A DNA stretch of 64,000 nucleotides from Amycolatopsis lurida (GCF_900105055.1 NZ_FNTA01000004.1:682001-746000), one strand, 5' to 3'; shown: positions 16,094 through 24,341, counted from the stretch's first letter. The notes: a model not told the origin generated them from the letters alone. Numbers and translations are program-made.

Positions 16094-17725
16094 CTATTGA
16101 TCGAGGAATCCGCTGAATCCCTGGCGCGTCACCCTGGCCTCCGAGGTCCGCACGGCCCATTCGATCGCCATGCGGGTGTCGGACGGCGCGAGCACGCGGC
16201 GTTCCGGATTCGTTTCGGTCGTCCGGGTCCGCGTCACCGACATGAGTTCCTGGGCGAGGTCCTGTACCCGCTCCCGGTCCCCCGCGCCGATCGCGATCTG
16301 CAGCTCGGCGACGATCTCGTCCACCAGTCCCCACATCAGCGGGCGCAGCCGGGCGTGCGAGGCCTGCCGGAGCACGCCCGCGACGTCGAGCTCACCCGGG
16401 TCGACGAGTGCCGTCGTTCCCGTGAGCTGGTCCACCAGGCTCCTGGCGATCTCCATCGGCCCGCGGGACGGGCCGAACTGGAGATGCCGCAGATTGCCGA
16501 CGTAACCCGGCAGGGTGTTCGGCTTGGTCTCCTCGGTGAGCACCGGGACGACGCGGCGATCCTGGCCGAGCGTCCGGTGCAGGAACAGTTCGACCTCGGC
16601 CGACTGCCACCGGCTCACCTCCCGGTCGACGATCAGGCACAGATGTTTCGCGTCGTCCTCGGTCTTTTCGAGCATCGACCGTTCGCCGGAAAACGACAGA
16701 ACCGGCCGGATACCGAGCTCCACCAGGTACTTCATGAGTTCCTCGGCGAGCCGCATGGTCGGCCTGGTCGTGCTGACCCGGACGTCGTGGGCGAAGGTGC
16801 GCTTTTCCGCGCGGACCCCGGCGACATAGGCGTCCCGGTTCTCCGCGAGCAGATCCGTCCGGTCGAAGTCGTGCGCGACGACCGCGGCGACCGTTTCCAG
16901 CGCGAAACTGATCTGGTCGGCGGTCGGGCTGAGCTCCGTCATCACCGGGAGTTGCTCGCCGAAGGTCCAGAAGGAGACATACGGCAACGTCAGATGCCGG
17001 GACATCACGTCGGGAGAGACATCGCGGTCGAGCCAGCTGCGGAACAGGTCCTTGGTCTCTTCGAGACAGATGCGGCGCCACTCCTCCGAGCGGGCGTATT
17101 CCTCGCGGGCGTCGAATCTGGACAGCACCGGGAGGACGGTCAGCTGAGGCCGGTCGTAGGGCATGCGGTCGCGGGCGGCGTTGGCCCGGTCGGCGATCTC
17201 GACCGCGCCCTTCATGCTCTGCACGTTCGCCGTGAAGAGGACGACGAGCCGGTCGGGAAGATGGGCGGTGCAGATGCCGCCGATATCGGAGATCCCGGTG
17301 CGGCTGTCGATGAGGACGTAGTCGTAGGCGGCCGTCCACTGTTCCCGGCACAGTTCGAGGTAGTCGCCGAAACCCTGTTCGTACAAGGCTTCCCAGTCGA
17401 GATCCTGCACTCGCCGGACGTAGGCGTCGTCCGCCCGGCCGGCGGTGATGACGTCGAGTCTCACCTTCCCGGTCAGCCGCGTCGTATGCGCGCCGGGACG
17501 GAGCCTGCCCTCGCGGAAGTCGTCGATCAGGTCCACGACGCCACCCGACGGGGGCGCGCTCATCATCGGCCGGAAGTAGGTGTCCAGACCGGGCGCTTCG
17601 AGGTCCCAGTCCAGGCACAACACCCGATTTCCCCAGCGTGCCAGGAGCACGGCGATGTTGGCCAGGGTGAAGCTCCGCCCGACACCGCCCTTGTAGGAGT
17701 AGAAGGTGACCACGGTTCCCGGCAT
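16094..17725 (-). CDS. ParA/MinD-like NTPase with TIR-like C-terminal domain
   Basis: The 543-residue protein opens with a deviant Walker A, YKGGVGRS (11-18), where Arg replaces the usual Lys before the Ser, and a CLDWDLEAPGLD Walker A' strand (37-48), the KGGVGR type of SIMIBI NTPase. The NTPase covers about 1-290. Residues about 310-430 form a TIR-like flavodoxin fold: MRLAEELMKYLVELG, KHLCLIVDREVSRWQSAEVE, RRVVPVLTEETKPNTLPGYV and LRHLQF, with a Glu in the WQSAEVE segment where TIR enzymes carry their catalytic Glu. A helical tail follows. KGGVGR NTPases occur in actinobacterial conflict systems. Only 3 bases separate it from the TIR gene upstream. Confidence 0.75.
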   Translation of the reverse strand: MPGTVVTFYSYKGGVGRSFTLANIAVLLARWGNRVLCLDWDLEAPGLDTYFRPMMSAPPSGGVVDLIDDFREGRLRPGAHTTRLTGKVRLDVITAGRADDAYVRRVQDLDWEALYEQGFGDYLELCREQWTAAYDYVLIDSRTGISDIGGICTAHLPDRLVVLFTANVQSMKGAVEIADRANAARDRMPYDRPQLTVLPVLSRFDAREEYARSEEWRRICLEETKDLFRSWLDRDVSPDVMSRHLTLPYVSFWTFGEQLPVMTELSPTADQISFALETVAAVVAHDFDRTDLLAENRDAYVAGVRAEKRTFAHDVRVSTTRPTMRLAEELMKYLVELGIRPVLSFSGERSMLEKTEDDAKHLCLIVDREVSRWQSAEVELFLHRTLGQDRRVVPVLTEETKPNTLPGYVGNLRHLQFGPSRGPMEIARSLVDQLTGTTALVDPGELDVAGVLRQASHARLRPLMWGLVDEIVAELQIAIGAGDRERVQDLAQELMSVTRTRTTETNPERRVLAPSDTRMAIEWAVRTSEARVTRQGFSGFLDQ

Positions 17726-17728
17726 GGG

Positions 17729-18325
17729 TCAGAACCTCGGCAGCTTCGACGGCCTGGGCGGGCCGGGTGGTGGCGGCGTTTCGACCGGCCACTCGGGAGA
17801 CCACGGTGGCGCCTGCTCGATGACCTCCACCAGGTCCTCCACCATCAGCGCCAGCTCACGATCGAAGTCGAGGTACTCGGGGGTGTTCTGGTACTGCGGA
17901 TGCGGCTTGTTCCAGTCCCGGAAACTGTGCATACGACGTTCGTGGGCGTAGCCGGGAAAGTTCTCCGAGTCACTGAAGATGACCGGATAGATCAACCTTC
18001 CGGGCTTCGCCGAGCCGCTACCGGCGACGATTTCCTCGCGTTTCGCCATCGTGTGCCATTCGGCGAGACACCACTCGTCGCGAAAGTACTTCGGGGAGCA
18101 GACCGGGATCAGGATCCGAGCGCGCTGTAACGCGTCACGAACCACTTGCGGCCACTTTCCTCCCACCGGGACGCCGTCCTCCAGAAATATCTTGACGTCG
18201 TAGTCGACATTGTCGTCCAGAATTCTCTGCAACCGAGGATGGAAGTGATTCCGTACCCAGTCCGGGGCGTCGCCACCGCCGCGGCGATAGCTGATGAACA
18301 CGTCGTACTCGTACACGAGCGCCAT
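17729..18325 (-). CDS. TIR-domain protein, probable NADase effector
   Basis: The 198-residue protein is almost entirely one TIR domain. YDVFISYRRGGGDAP (7-21), IFLEDGVPVGGKW (46-58), ARILIPVCSPKYFRDEWCLAE (69-89) and LIYPVIFSDSENFPG follow the fold in order. Glu89 in the WCLAE motif is the position of the catalytic Glu in NAD-cleaving TIRs, so NADase or cyclic-ADPR-type chemistry is predicted. A Pro-rich tail (about 165-198) follows. It is the first gene of a five-gene operon; the upstream gap carries 11-bp phased repeats. The start at ATG 18325 precedes the TIR fold directly, and longer frames add unrelated sequence. Confidence 0.85.
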   Translation of the reverse strand: MALVYEYDVFISYRRGGGDAPDWVRNHFHPRLQRILDDNVDYDVKIFLEDGVPVGGKWPQVVRDALQRARILIPVCSPKYFRDEWCLAEWHTMAKREEIVAGSGSAKPGRLIYPVIFSDSENFPGYAHERRMHSFRDWNKPHPQYQNTPEYLDFDRELALMVEDLVEVIEQAPPWSPEWPVETPPPPGPPRPSKLPRF

Positions 18326-18391
18326 CGCCCCTTCGCACCCCGATCCGTTTGACAGCCCCGATCGTAGGGGTCCACGACGCCTTCGAAAAAG

Positions 18392-18471
18392 GTACAAAAA
18401 CACGACAAAAACTGGACACGGCAGCGCGCGCGAGCCCGAAAACGACAGAAAGATGACAAGCGGGCGACAAT
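18392..18471. promoter_or_regulatory. Two triplets of 11-bp phased hexamers
   Basis: ACA cores at 18394, 18405 and 18416, and again at 18445, 18456 and 18467, sit exactly 11 bases apart inside GTACAA, CGACAA, GGACAC, then CGACAG, TGACAA, CGACAA. Direct repeats at one helical turn are the hallmark of SARP and PhoB/OmpR-type winged-helix regulators. On the minus strand they read TTGTCG and similar toward the TIR operon, whose start is 67 bases away. The region is unusually A-rich for this window. Confidence 0.5.
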
Positions 18472-18550
18472 GGGTGCGCCACGACCTCGGGATCGTCAAG
18501 AATGCGACGCACCCGGCGGGCCGGGTTCCCTTCGTCCGACAGGAGTTCCG

Positions 18551-19486
18551 ATGACCGACAACGAGCCGCCGCACGTGTTCGTCACTTACGCACATGATTC
18601 ACCGGAACACAAAGAGCGGGTCCGCCTCTTCGCGGAATTCCTGCACGGCCGGATCGGTCTCGAAGTACACCTTGACCAATGGGACGACGGCGAGCGCCGC
18701 GACTGGTCGTTGTGGGCGTTGGACCACCTCGACACGGCGGATTTCGTGGTCGTCATCGCTTCGCCGGAGTACAAACGCCGTGCCGAGGGAAGGGCGGCGT
18801 TCGACGAAGGCCGCGGATCCCAGTTCGAGGCGGCGCGGATCCGCGACAGGATGACCAGGAATCTCGGCGGCGAGATCAAACGGATCCTCCCGGTCGTGTT
18901 CACCGGGCAGTCCGTCGACGACATCCCGAACTTCCTCAACCCGCACTCCACCACGAGGTACCCGATCGAGGTGCTCAGCGAGGAAGGTGTGGAGGATCTG
19001 CTGACCGCGATCACCGGCAGGGCCCGGCACCAGCGGCCCGAACGCGGCCGATGGCGTGGCGGCGCGACGAGCGGGACCGGACCGGGCCGGACGTCGCTGG
19101 CGACCGGCCTGGAATGGCGCGCGTGCAGCAGCGGCATCCGCACGGAGGGCGCGCGGATCAACGACGTGCAGTACTCGGACAGCATCGTCCTGCGCGCGGC
19201 CGAGCGGCTCGCCTTCGTCGAAGTGAGCCTGGGAATGGCCTACCGGAGGCTGACCGCGGTGGCCGGTGTCCTCGACGACGCGGCCGAACCCTTCCAGGTC
19301 GGGCACTTCCGCGTACTCCTCGACGGGAGGCCGTCACCCGAAGTCAAGGTGGCGCTGGGGAAACCGGCGGAGATCGTTCTCGACGTCACCGGTGTCCTGA
19401 CGGTCCGGCTGGAATTCCACCGTCCGGGTACGACGGAGAGCAAGTGGCTCCCGGAACTGGCGTGGGGCGACCCCGCCGTGGAGTAG
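18551..19486 (+). CDS. SEFIR-domain protein with NPCBM-like C-terminal domain
   Basis: The 311-residue protein begins with a SEFIR (TIR-superfamily) domain at about 6-160: HVFVTYAHDSPEHKERV, VHLDQWDDGERRDW, ADFVVVIASPEYKRRAEG and RILPVVFTGQSVDDIP. After a Gly/Arg-rich linker (about 165-190), residues 195-305 resemble NPCBM/NEW2 galactose-binding-like domains: a SIVLRAAERLAFVEVSLG start, then RLTAVAGVLDDAAEP, FRVLLDGRPSP and IVLDVTGVLTVRLEF. Such domains bind glycans or proteins. Combined with the divergent TIR operon, a sensor/effector role is plausible. ATG 18551 has AGGAG five bases upstream. The next gene is convergent, 25 bases away. Confidence 0.75.
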   Translation: MTDNEPPHVFVTYAHDSPEHKERVRLFAEFLHGRIGLEVHLDQWDDGERRDWSLWALDHLDTADFVVVIASPEYKRRAEGRAAFDEGRGSQFEAARIRDRMTRNLGGEIKRILPVVFTGQSVDDIPNFLNPHSTTRYPIEVLSEEGVEDLLTAITGRARHQRPERGRWRGGATSGTGPGRTSLATGLEWRACSSGIRTEGARINDVQYSDSIVLRAAERLAFVEVSLGMAYRRLTAVAGVLDDAAEPFQVGHFRVLLDGRPSPEVKVALGKPAEIVLDVTGVLTVRLEFHRPGTTESKWLPELAWGDPAVE

Positions 19487-19511
19487 CCGGTGAGGACGGT
19501 TCGCCCGGCTC

Positions 19512-20162
19512 CTAAGAGAAGTCCTCGTCCTTCACCAGTTCGCGGAGCTTCACCAACGCCCGGTGCTGTTTGACCCGCACGTTCCCCGGAGTCAGCCCGA
19601 GCGCGGCGGCGGTCTCGGTGGCGGACAGGCCGACGACGATCCGCAGGGTGAGCACCTCCCGCTGCAGCTTCGGGAGCCGGGCGACGAACCTGCCCAGCCG
19701 GGTGCCGAGGTCGACGCCGAGCACGTGGCTTTCCGGCTCGTCGCGGACCGATCCGGCCTCCGGCAGTTCGGGCACGGGGTCGGATCGGTCGCGGGACACC
19801 ACGCGGAAGGCGTCGGCCACCTTGTTGGCCGCGATAGCCCGCACGAGGTAGACGAAGGAGCCGCCTCGATCTTCGTACGCCGGCAGCAGTTTGAAGACCG
19901 CGAGGCAGGCTTCCTGCGCGACGTCGTCGGCCGATAGATAGGAGAGGTCGCGGCCGCCCATCCGCGCGCGGCAATAGCGCACCAGCATCGGCTTCACGAC
20001 CGCCAGCAGCGCGTCCACCGCGTCCGGGTCCCCGGTCTTCGCCGCGGCGACGAGCGGATCGAGCGTCTCTTTGGTCAGGCGGCCCGACGGGCGCGGCAGG
20101 GTCGCGAGCGCGCGGTAGCCCTGGAGTTCGCCGTCGATCGGGCGGGTGTCGAGGGTCGGCAT
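19512..20162 (-). CDS. ECF sigma factor, ShbA/SigD-like
   Basis: The 216-residue product has region 2 (about 55-120: MLVRYCRARMG, SADDVAQEACLAVFKLLP, FVYLVRAIAANKVADAFR) and region 4 (about 160-210: LPKLQREVLTLRIVVGLSA, AAALGLTPGNVRVKQHRAL). The FVYLVRAIAANKVADA element is typical of the ShbA/SigD group, which in Streptomyces drives the principal sigma gene and in mycobacteria serves late or stress growth. It is the second gene of a unit with the membrane protein at 20167, four bases apart. No classical anti-sigma factor with a zinc motif is adjacent. Confidence 0.85.
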   Translation of the reverse strand: MPTLDTRPIDGELQGYRALATLPRPSGRLTKETLDPLVAAAKTGDPDAVDALLAVVKPMLVRYCRARMGGRDLSYLSADDVAQEACLAVFKLLPAYEDRGGSFVYLVRAIAANKVADAFRVVSRDRSDPVPELPEAGSVRDEPESHVLGVDLGTRLGRFVARLPKLQREVLTLRIVVGLSATETAAALGLTPGNVRVKQHRALVKLRELVKDEDFS

Positions 20163-20166
20163 CGGT

Positions 20167-20601
20167 TCACCCCATCACTTTCGCGGTGGCGTCGAGCCGC
20201 CGGACCTGCGCGAGAAAGGCGTTCATCCGCCATCGCAGGCTGTGCGCCTTCGCCGTGTCACCGAAGAGCTTCTTCTTGTGGAGGATCGCGGCCAGCTCAC
20301 CGACCGTGCGCCCGTCCGCCTCGGAGATCTCGAGGGAGATGCCCTGCCGGACGCCGTCGAACTCCGGGGATCGGGCGATCATCGGATTGCCGTCGTCCGC
20401 CACGGACCAGCCCCTTCCCGCGATCTTCTTCGTGAAGACCTGGCGCAACTGCTGTCCGCTCAGTGCCGTTTCCACGCGGCGCGGCCGGAACCCGTGTCTC
20501 TTGAGGGCGGCGTAACCCAGGTACAGCACGGCGATCACGAGGAGGATCAGGCCGACGGCCGCGCCGTTCCCCTCGGTGGTGGTGTCAGTGGCGATTCCCA
20601 T
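20167..20601 (-). CDS. Single-pass membrane protein upstream of sigma gene
   Basis: The 144-residue protein has one transmembrane helix at about residues 14-31 (VGLILLVIAVLYLGYAAL) and a cytoplasmic or extracytoplasmic domain of about 110 residues with alternating strands and helices. I do not recognise a family. Its position directly before an ECF sigma gene, with a four-base gap, makes it a candidate partner or regulator of that sigma factor, but it lacks the HxxxCxxC zinc anti-sigma motif. A paired TTGTCC repeat lies 77-93 bases upstream, between it and the divergent STAND gene. Confidence 0.6.
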   Translation of the reverse strand: MGIATDTTTEGNGAAVGLILLVIAVLYLGYAALKRHGFRPRRVETALSGQQLRQVFTKKIAGRGWSVADDGNPMIARSPEFDGVRQGISLEISEADGRTVGELAAILHKKKLFGDTAKAHSLRWRMNAFLAQVRRLDATAKVMG

Positions 20602-20677
20602 GCTCTCTCCCGGGCGTTCACGGTCCGAATGCCCGATAATCGAGGAGCGCGGTGACGTCGTTGCGGAACGGCGTTTG

Positions 20678-20694
20678 TTGTCCTCGTTTTGTCC
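20678..20694. promoter_or_regulatory. TTGTCC direct repeat at 11-bp spacing
   Basis: TTGTCC occurs at 20678-20683 and again at 20689-20694, exactly 11 bases apart. The element and the spacing match the TTGTC-type phased repeats seen upstream of the TIR operon when each is read toward a TIR-encoding gene. It may bind the same regulator. Confidence 0.35.
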
Positions 20695-20823
20695 GTTGCC
20701 CGAATTCGCGAAGCGGGCAGATCAAGGACAGGTTTCCCGGCTGCGCCGTCATCGGTAGCGAAATCGTTCCCGGGATCGATCCCTGCGCTGGCGAACCGGC
20801 ACGATCACTGGGAGCGAGCGCTG

Positions 20824-23319
20824 ATGATGGATCGTTTCGATGTCTTGTTGTGTTTCACCGCGGCGGATTCTGACGGCGTCGCGCGGATGGGCGAGGTCGA
20901 AGCGGCTCTTCGCGACGCTGGGCTCCGCGTCGTCCGGGATACGGTCGTCGACGGGATCACCCGCGAAATCGCCGACGCGCTCGCGAATTCACGGGTCGTG
21001 CTCGTCCATTACTCGCGGGCCGGCCGTGTGCATGTCCTCGATCCGGACATCGGCGGCGAGCACGGGGATCCGCGAGATCCGACGGCTCTTGTCGAACTCG
21101 TCCTGCGCAAGGTGGACGGTGCCCGTCGTCCGCGCGGCGGCGGGAACCGGATGATCGGACGGTACCGGGAGCTCTCGGCGATCCATCATGGCCTGCGTGC
21201 CCGGCCGGTCCTGATGGTGCGCGGGCTGCCGGGTGTGGGCAAGACCGCGCTGGTCGAACGGTACGCCGACCTCTTCCAGGACGCCTACGACGGCGGTGTG
21301 CTGCGGCTGGGCCCCTTCGGGCATCACGCGCCCGACGAGGTCTTGTCCCAGTTCCACCTCGCGTTGGCCCGCGCGGCCGGGGATCGGCTGGGCACCGACC
21401 TGGCGGGAATGGATTCCGACCGGCTGCGCGCCCACGTCGCCGAGCGGATCGGGGCCGCCGGCCGCCGTGCTCTCGTCCTCATCGACGACGTACCGGCGGG
21501 GCTCCCGCCGGACGTCCTGGACCGGTTGCTGCTCCCCGCACCCGAGGTGTCCACGGTGCTCACCTGCCGGACAGGGCAGTCGCCGTGGGACGTCGAGACG
21601 CTGGACCTCGCCGGGTTGTCACCGGCCGAAGGCCTCAGGCTGTCCGGCGAGCACCGCGCACCGGCCGACGACGCGGAGCGCCAAGCGGTTCTCCGGCTCA
21701 TCGAGCACTGCGACGGGCATCCGATCACGGTGCGCGCCAGCGCTTCCCCGGGTGCCGATCGCTCCGCCTCCCGCCCGGACACCGCGCCGCCGGCGATCCG
21801 TGTCCTGCTCGCCGACCGCGGGCCGATCGCCGCCGGGATCGTCCGGCTGGGCGGGCTGCTGGCGCCGGTCCCCTTTCCGCTCGGCATCGCCCGTGACGTT
21901 CTCGACGCCGGGCCTAGTTTCACGGAAGCCGTCGACGAAGTGCTGGCCTGGGGCCTGGCCTCCTTTGTGGACGGTGGACTGCGAATGCAACCACTCGTGG
22001 CCGAGGTCGCCAAAGCCGGGCTCGATCCGGGACCGATGCCGGAGTCCGCGGCGAAATCCTTGCTGCGCCTGCTTTCCGACGACCGCGCCGGATACCGGGA
22101 CTTCCTTCTCCAGCACGCCCGTTCCCTCGCCGAGCATACGTCCGCGGCGGGTCGGATCCGGCTGCTGCGCCCGATCGCGGCCGCGCACGAACGGCACCTG
22201 GACTTCTTCGCGGCGGGCGAGATCCACGCGATGATCCTGGCCACCGAAGGAGCGACGAGCACGGACTTCGTGACGGCGGCACGGGTGGAGATCGCCTGCG
22301 GGCTGTATCCGGAGGCCGCGCGGCACGCCCGGCGCGCGCTGCTGTCGGCGGGCGACGACGACGAGCGTTACGCGGCCGGCTTGGTCGCCGCGCAGGCGTT
22401 CGACTGCCAGGGCGACTACGACGCGGGCGAGCGGATGTTCTGGCACAGGTCCCTCGTCCGGGGTGGAACCCGGTTGCCCGCGGTCGTGGCGAGCGCACAG
22501 GCGACGCGCCTCAGGGGCCGCCCCAGGGAGGCCATCACGTCTCTCACCGCGATCCTGCCGGAGCTCCATGCCTTGCCGAACGGGCCACTGCGCGAAGGAC
22601 TCCTGCCGTCGGCACTGCTGGAGTACACGCGCGCCCTGCTGCTCGACGGCCGGCCACGACCGGCACGCGATGTCGCGGCGCAGGTGATCGCTGCCTTCCA
22701 CGCCGCCGGCCGGACGCGGCACTTCCGGTGCACCGAAGCCGAGTTGCTGTGGGCGGAGGCGACGATCACCCTCGATCTGCGAGACCTTCACGCCGGCCGC
22801 ACCGCGCTGCGTGAGCTCGCGGACAGGTATGGGCGACGTTACGGGCCGGAGAGCGCGCCGGCCTTGACCGCCACGGCCATGGCCGATCGTGCGCTGCTGA
22901 TCCCGGCACGGCCGGAGCAGGCCTTGCGGGCACTGAGCGCGACAGAGCGAACGGTCGTCCGCGTTCTCGGCGGTGACCACCGGCTGCGCTACCGGATCAG
23001 GCACGGCATCGCCCTGGCGCACGGGCAGATGCGCGAGTTCGGCCGCCAAGCCGAACTCCTCGAGGAGATCCTCCAGCCGCAGATCCGGCTGCTGGGCATG
23101 ACCCATCCGGAAACCCTGGAGACCAGGCTCGACCTCGGTCTCGCGCTGGCCTTCAGCGGGCGCGACCGGGAGAGGCGCGCCGTGGAGCTGGTCGAAGGCG
23201 CCGCGGACGACATCGTCGCGACGCTCGGGAGCGCGACCGATCTGGCCGAGAAGGCGGTCGCGGCGCAACGGGTGCTGCGGCACAAGACCGTCGCGGCGTG
23301 GCCGGCCGGGTGGTCGTGA
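20824..23319 (+). CDS. TIR-like / STAND NTPase / TPR-like repeat protein
   Basis: The 831-residue protein has a divergent TIR-like head (about 4-100: FDVLLCFTAADSDG, LRVVRDTVVDGI, SRVVLVHYSRAG). No WCxxE catalytic segment is visible, so enzymatic activity is doubtful. The STAND NTPase follows with Walker A GLPGVGKT (134-141) and Walker B ALVLIDDVP (about 219-227). From about residue 430 helices repeat in a TPR-like manner. STAND proteins oligomerise on sensing a signal and bring effector heads together. ATG 20824 is selected because GGAG lies nine bases upstream and the TIR fold starts at once; longer frames add non-conserved residues. The following gene is convergent. Confidence 0.75.
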   Translation: MMDRFDVLLCFTAADSDGVARMGEVEAALRDAGLRVVRDTVVDGITREIADALANSRVVLVHYSRAGRVHVLDPDIGGEHGDPRDPTALVELVLRKVDGARRPRGGGNRMIGRYRELSAIHHGLRARPVLMVRGLPGVGKTALVERYADLFQDAYDGGVLRLGPFGHHAPDEVLSQFHLALARAAGDRLGTDLAGMDSDRLRAHVAERIGAAGRRALVLIDDVPAGLPPDVLDRLLLPAPEVSTVLTCRTGQSPWDVETLDLAGLSPAEGLRLSGEHRAPADDAERQAVLRLIEHCDGHPITVRASASPGADRSASRPDTAPPAIRVLLADRGPIAAGIVRLGGLLAPVPFPLGIARDVLDAGPSFTEAVDEVLAWGLASFVDGGLRMQPLVAEVAKAGLDPGPMPESAAKSLLRLLSDDRAGYRDFLLQHARSLAEHTSAAGRIRLLRPIAAAHERHLDFFAAGEIHAMILATEGATSTDFVTAARVEIACGLYPEAARHARRALLSAGDDDERYAAGLVAAQAFDCQGDYDAGERMFWHRSLVRGGTRLPAVVASAQATRLRGRPREAITSLTAILPELHALPNGPLREGLLPSALLEYTRALLLDGRPRPARDVAAQVIAAFHAAGRTRHFRCTEAELLWAEATITLDLRDLHAGRTALRELADRYGRRYGPESAPALTATAMADRALLIPARPEQALRALSATERTVVRVLGGDHRLRYRIRHGIALAHGQMREFGRQAELLEEILQPQIRLLGMTHPETLETRLDLGLALAFSGRDRERRAVELVEGAADDIVATLGSATDLAEKAVAAQRVLRHKTVAAWPAGWS

Positions 23320-23369
23320 TCCTGTGGTGAGGCAAGGTGCCGTGGCGCGGAAACCGCACCCAGCGGGAT

Positions 23370-24341
23370 TCATGCCTCGCTCGACGGCCTCCAGCGCACC
23401 CCGTAGGCGAAACCCGGTGTCAGATGCCGGAACTTGACGTGGATCTCGCCGGAAGCGTCCGGCGTCAACGGGAATCCGCGTGCCGCCTCGTCACTCGCGT
23501 CGTCTTGGAAGACCCGTTCGAGCTGTACGACCTCCATCGGGATCGGCAGGGCGAACCGGACGTGTAGATCGAACAGGTCGACCGGATGCCGGGGAACGCA
23601 GACGAAATGCGGATGCCGGAATTCCGCCCGGAACCGCATGGCGATTTCGTGCCTGCTCGACCGTTTGAGCGGACGCGGCAGCCGTAACGCCAGCCCGACC
23701 CGATCGGTGGACTCCATCCTCCGGCCGGTCAGCCGTCCACCGTGGAACACGTCCACACGCAGATCGTCGCTGCCGATGGCTTCGCCGCGATAGACCGAGT
23801 CGGTCAGCGTCAGTGCGAGATCCAGTTCGGAGATGTCGTCGGCGTCCGCGACGATCCGGCGGGATTCCAGTACCTCCGGAACCGGCTGGTCGAGCGCCAC
23901 CGCGACGCGCAGCTCCTCCGTGTGCCACCTTCTGCTGGGCTCGGGCACGTCACCGTCGTCGGATTCGCTTGTGGACGCCACGGCGACCTCGGCGAGCCGA
24001 TCGATGCCTTCGTCGATCCGGCGGCGGGCCGTCCGGTCGTCGCGTTGCAGATGCCTGGCCAGCCAGCGCACCCGATCCTGATAGAAGGGGTGCACCGCCT
24101 CCGGGTGCAGTCCGAGCGCGGCCAGCACCGCGGTGCTCAGGTCCTCGGGCAGCGAACGCGCCCACCCGGACAGGCTCTCGCGCAGCGTCCGCCGGATCGC
24201 CGCGTTCCCGTCACCCCCGGACGCGCCGCAGACCGCGCGCAACGCGGGGCCCGCGCGTTCGGCGAGCTGAGGTGCCGCAATTCCCCTGCCCCGCCGAAGC
24301 AGCTTCAATTCGACGGCCAGGTCCGCAGCGCTGACGGTCAC
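23370..24341 (-). CDS. Protein with HTH-like N-terminus, function unknown
   Basis: I do not recognise a named family for this 323-residue protein. The first 40 residues (LAVELKLLRRGRGIAAPQLAERAG region) look like the opening helices of an XRE-type helix-turn-helix. A helical block follows to about 130, then a beta-rich C-terminal half (about 145-320) with strands such as ISELDLALTLTDSVY, LRVDVFHGGRL and GEIHVKFRHLTPGFAYGVRW. The GTG start has GGAGG upstream on the minus strand. It lies between two STAND-type genes and diverges from the micro-ORFs at 24605, so a regulatory or accessory role in that locus is possible. Confidence 0.55.
   Translation of the reverse strand: MTVSAADLAVELKLLRRGRGIAAPQLAERAGPALRAVCGASGGDGNAAIRRTLRESLSGWARSLPEDLSTAVLAALGLHPEAVHPFYQDRVRWLARHLQRDDRTARRRIDEGIDRLAEVAVASTSESDDGDVPEPSRRWHTEELRVAVALDQPVPEVLESRRIVADADDISELDLALTLTDSVYRGEAIGSDDLRVDVFHGGRLTGRRMESTDRVGLALRLPRPLKRSSRHEIAMRFRAEFRHPHFVCVPRHPVDLFDLHVRFALPIPMEVVQLERVFQDDASDEAARGFPLTPDASGEIHVKFRHLTPGFAYGVRWRPSSEA

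Noticed and set aside
16091-18130. Plus-strand frame opposite the ParA-like and TIR genes
   Set aside because: Antisense shadow; the minus-strand products have clear TIR and P-loop motifs.
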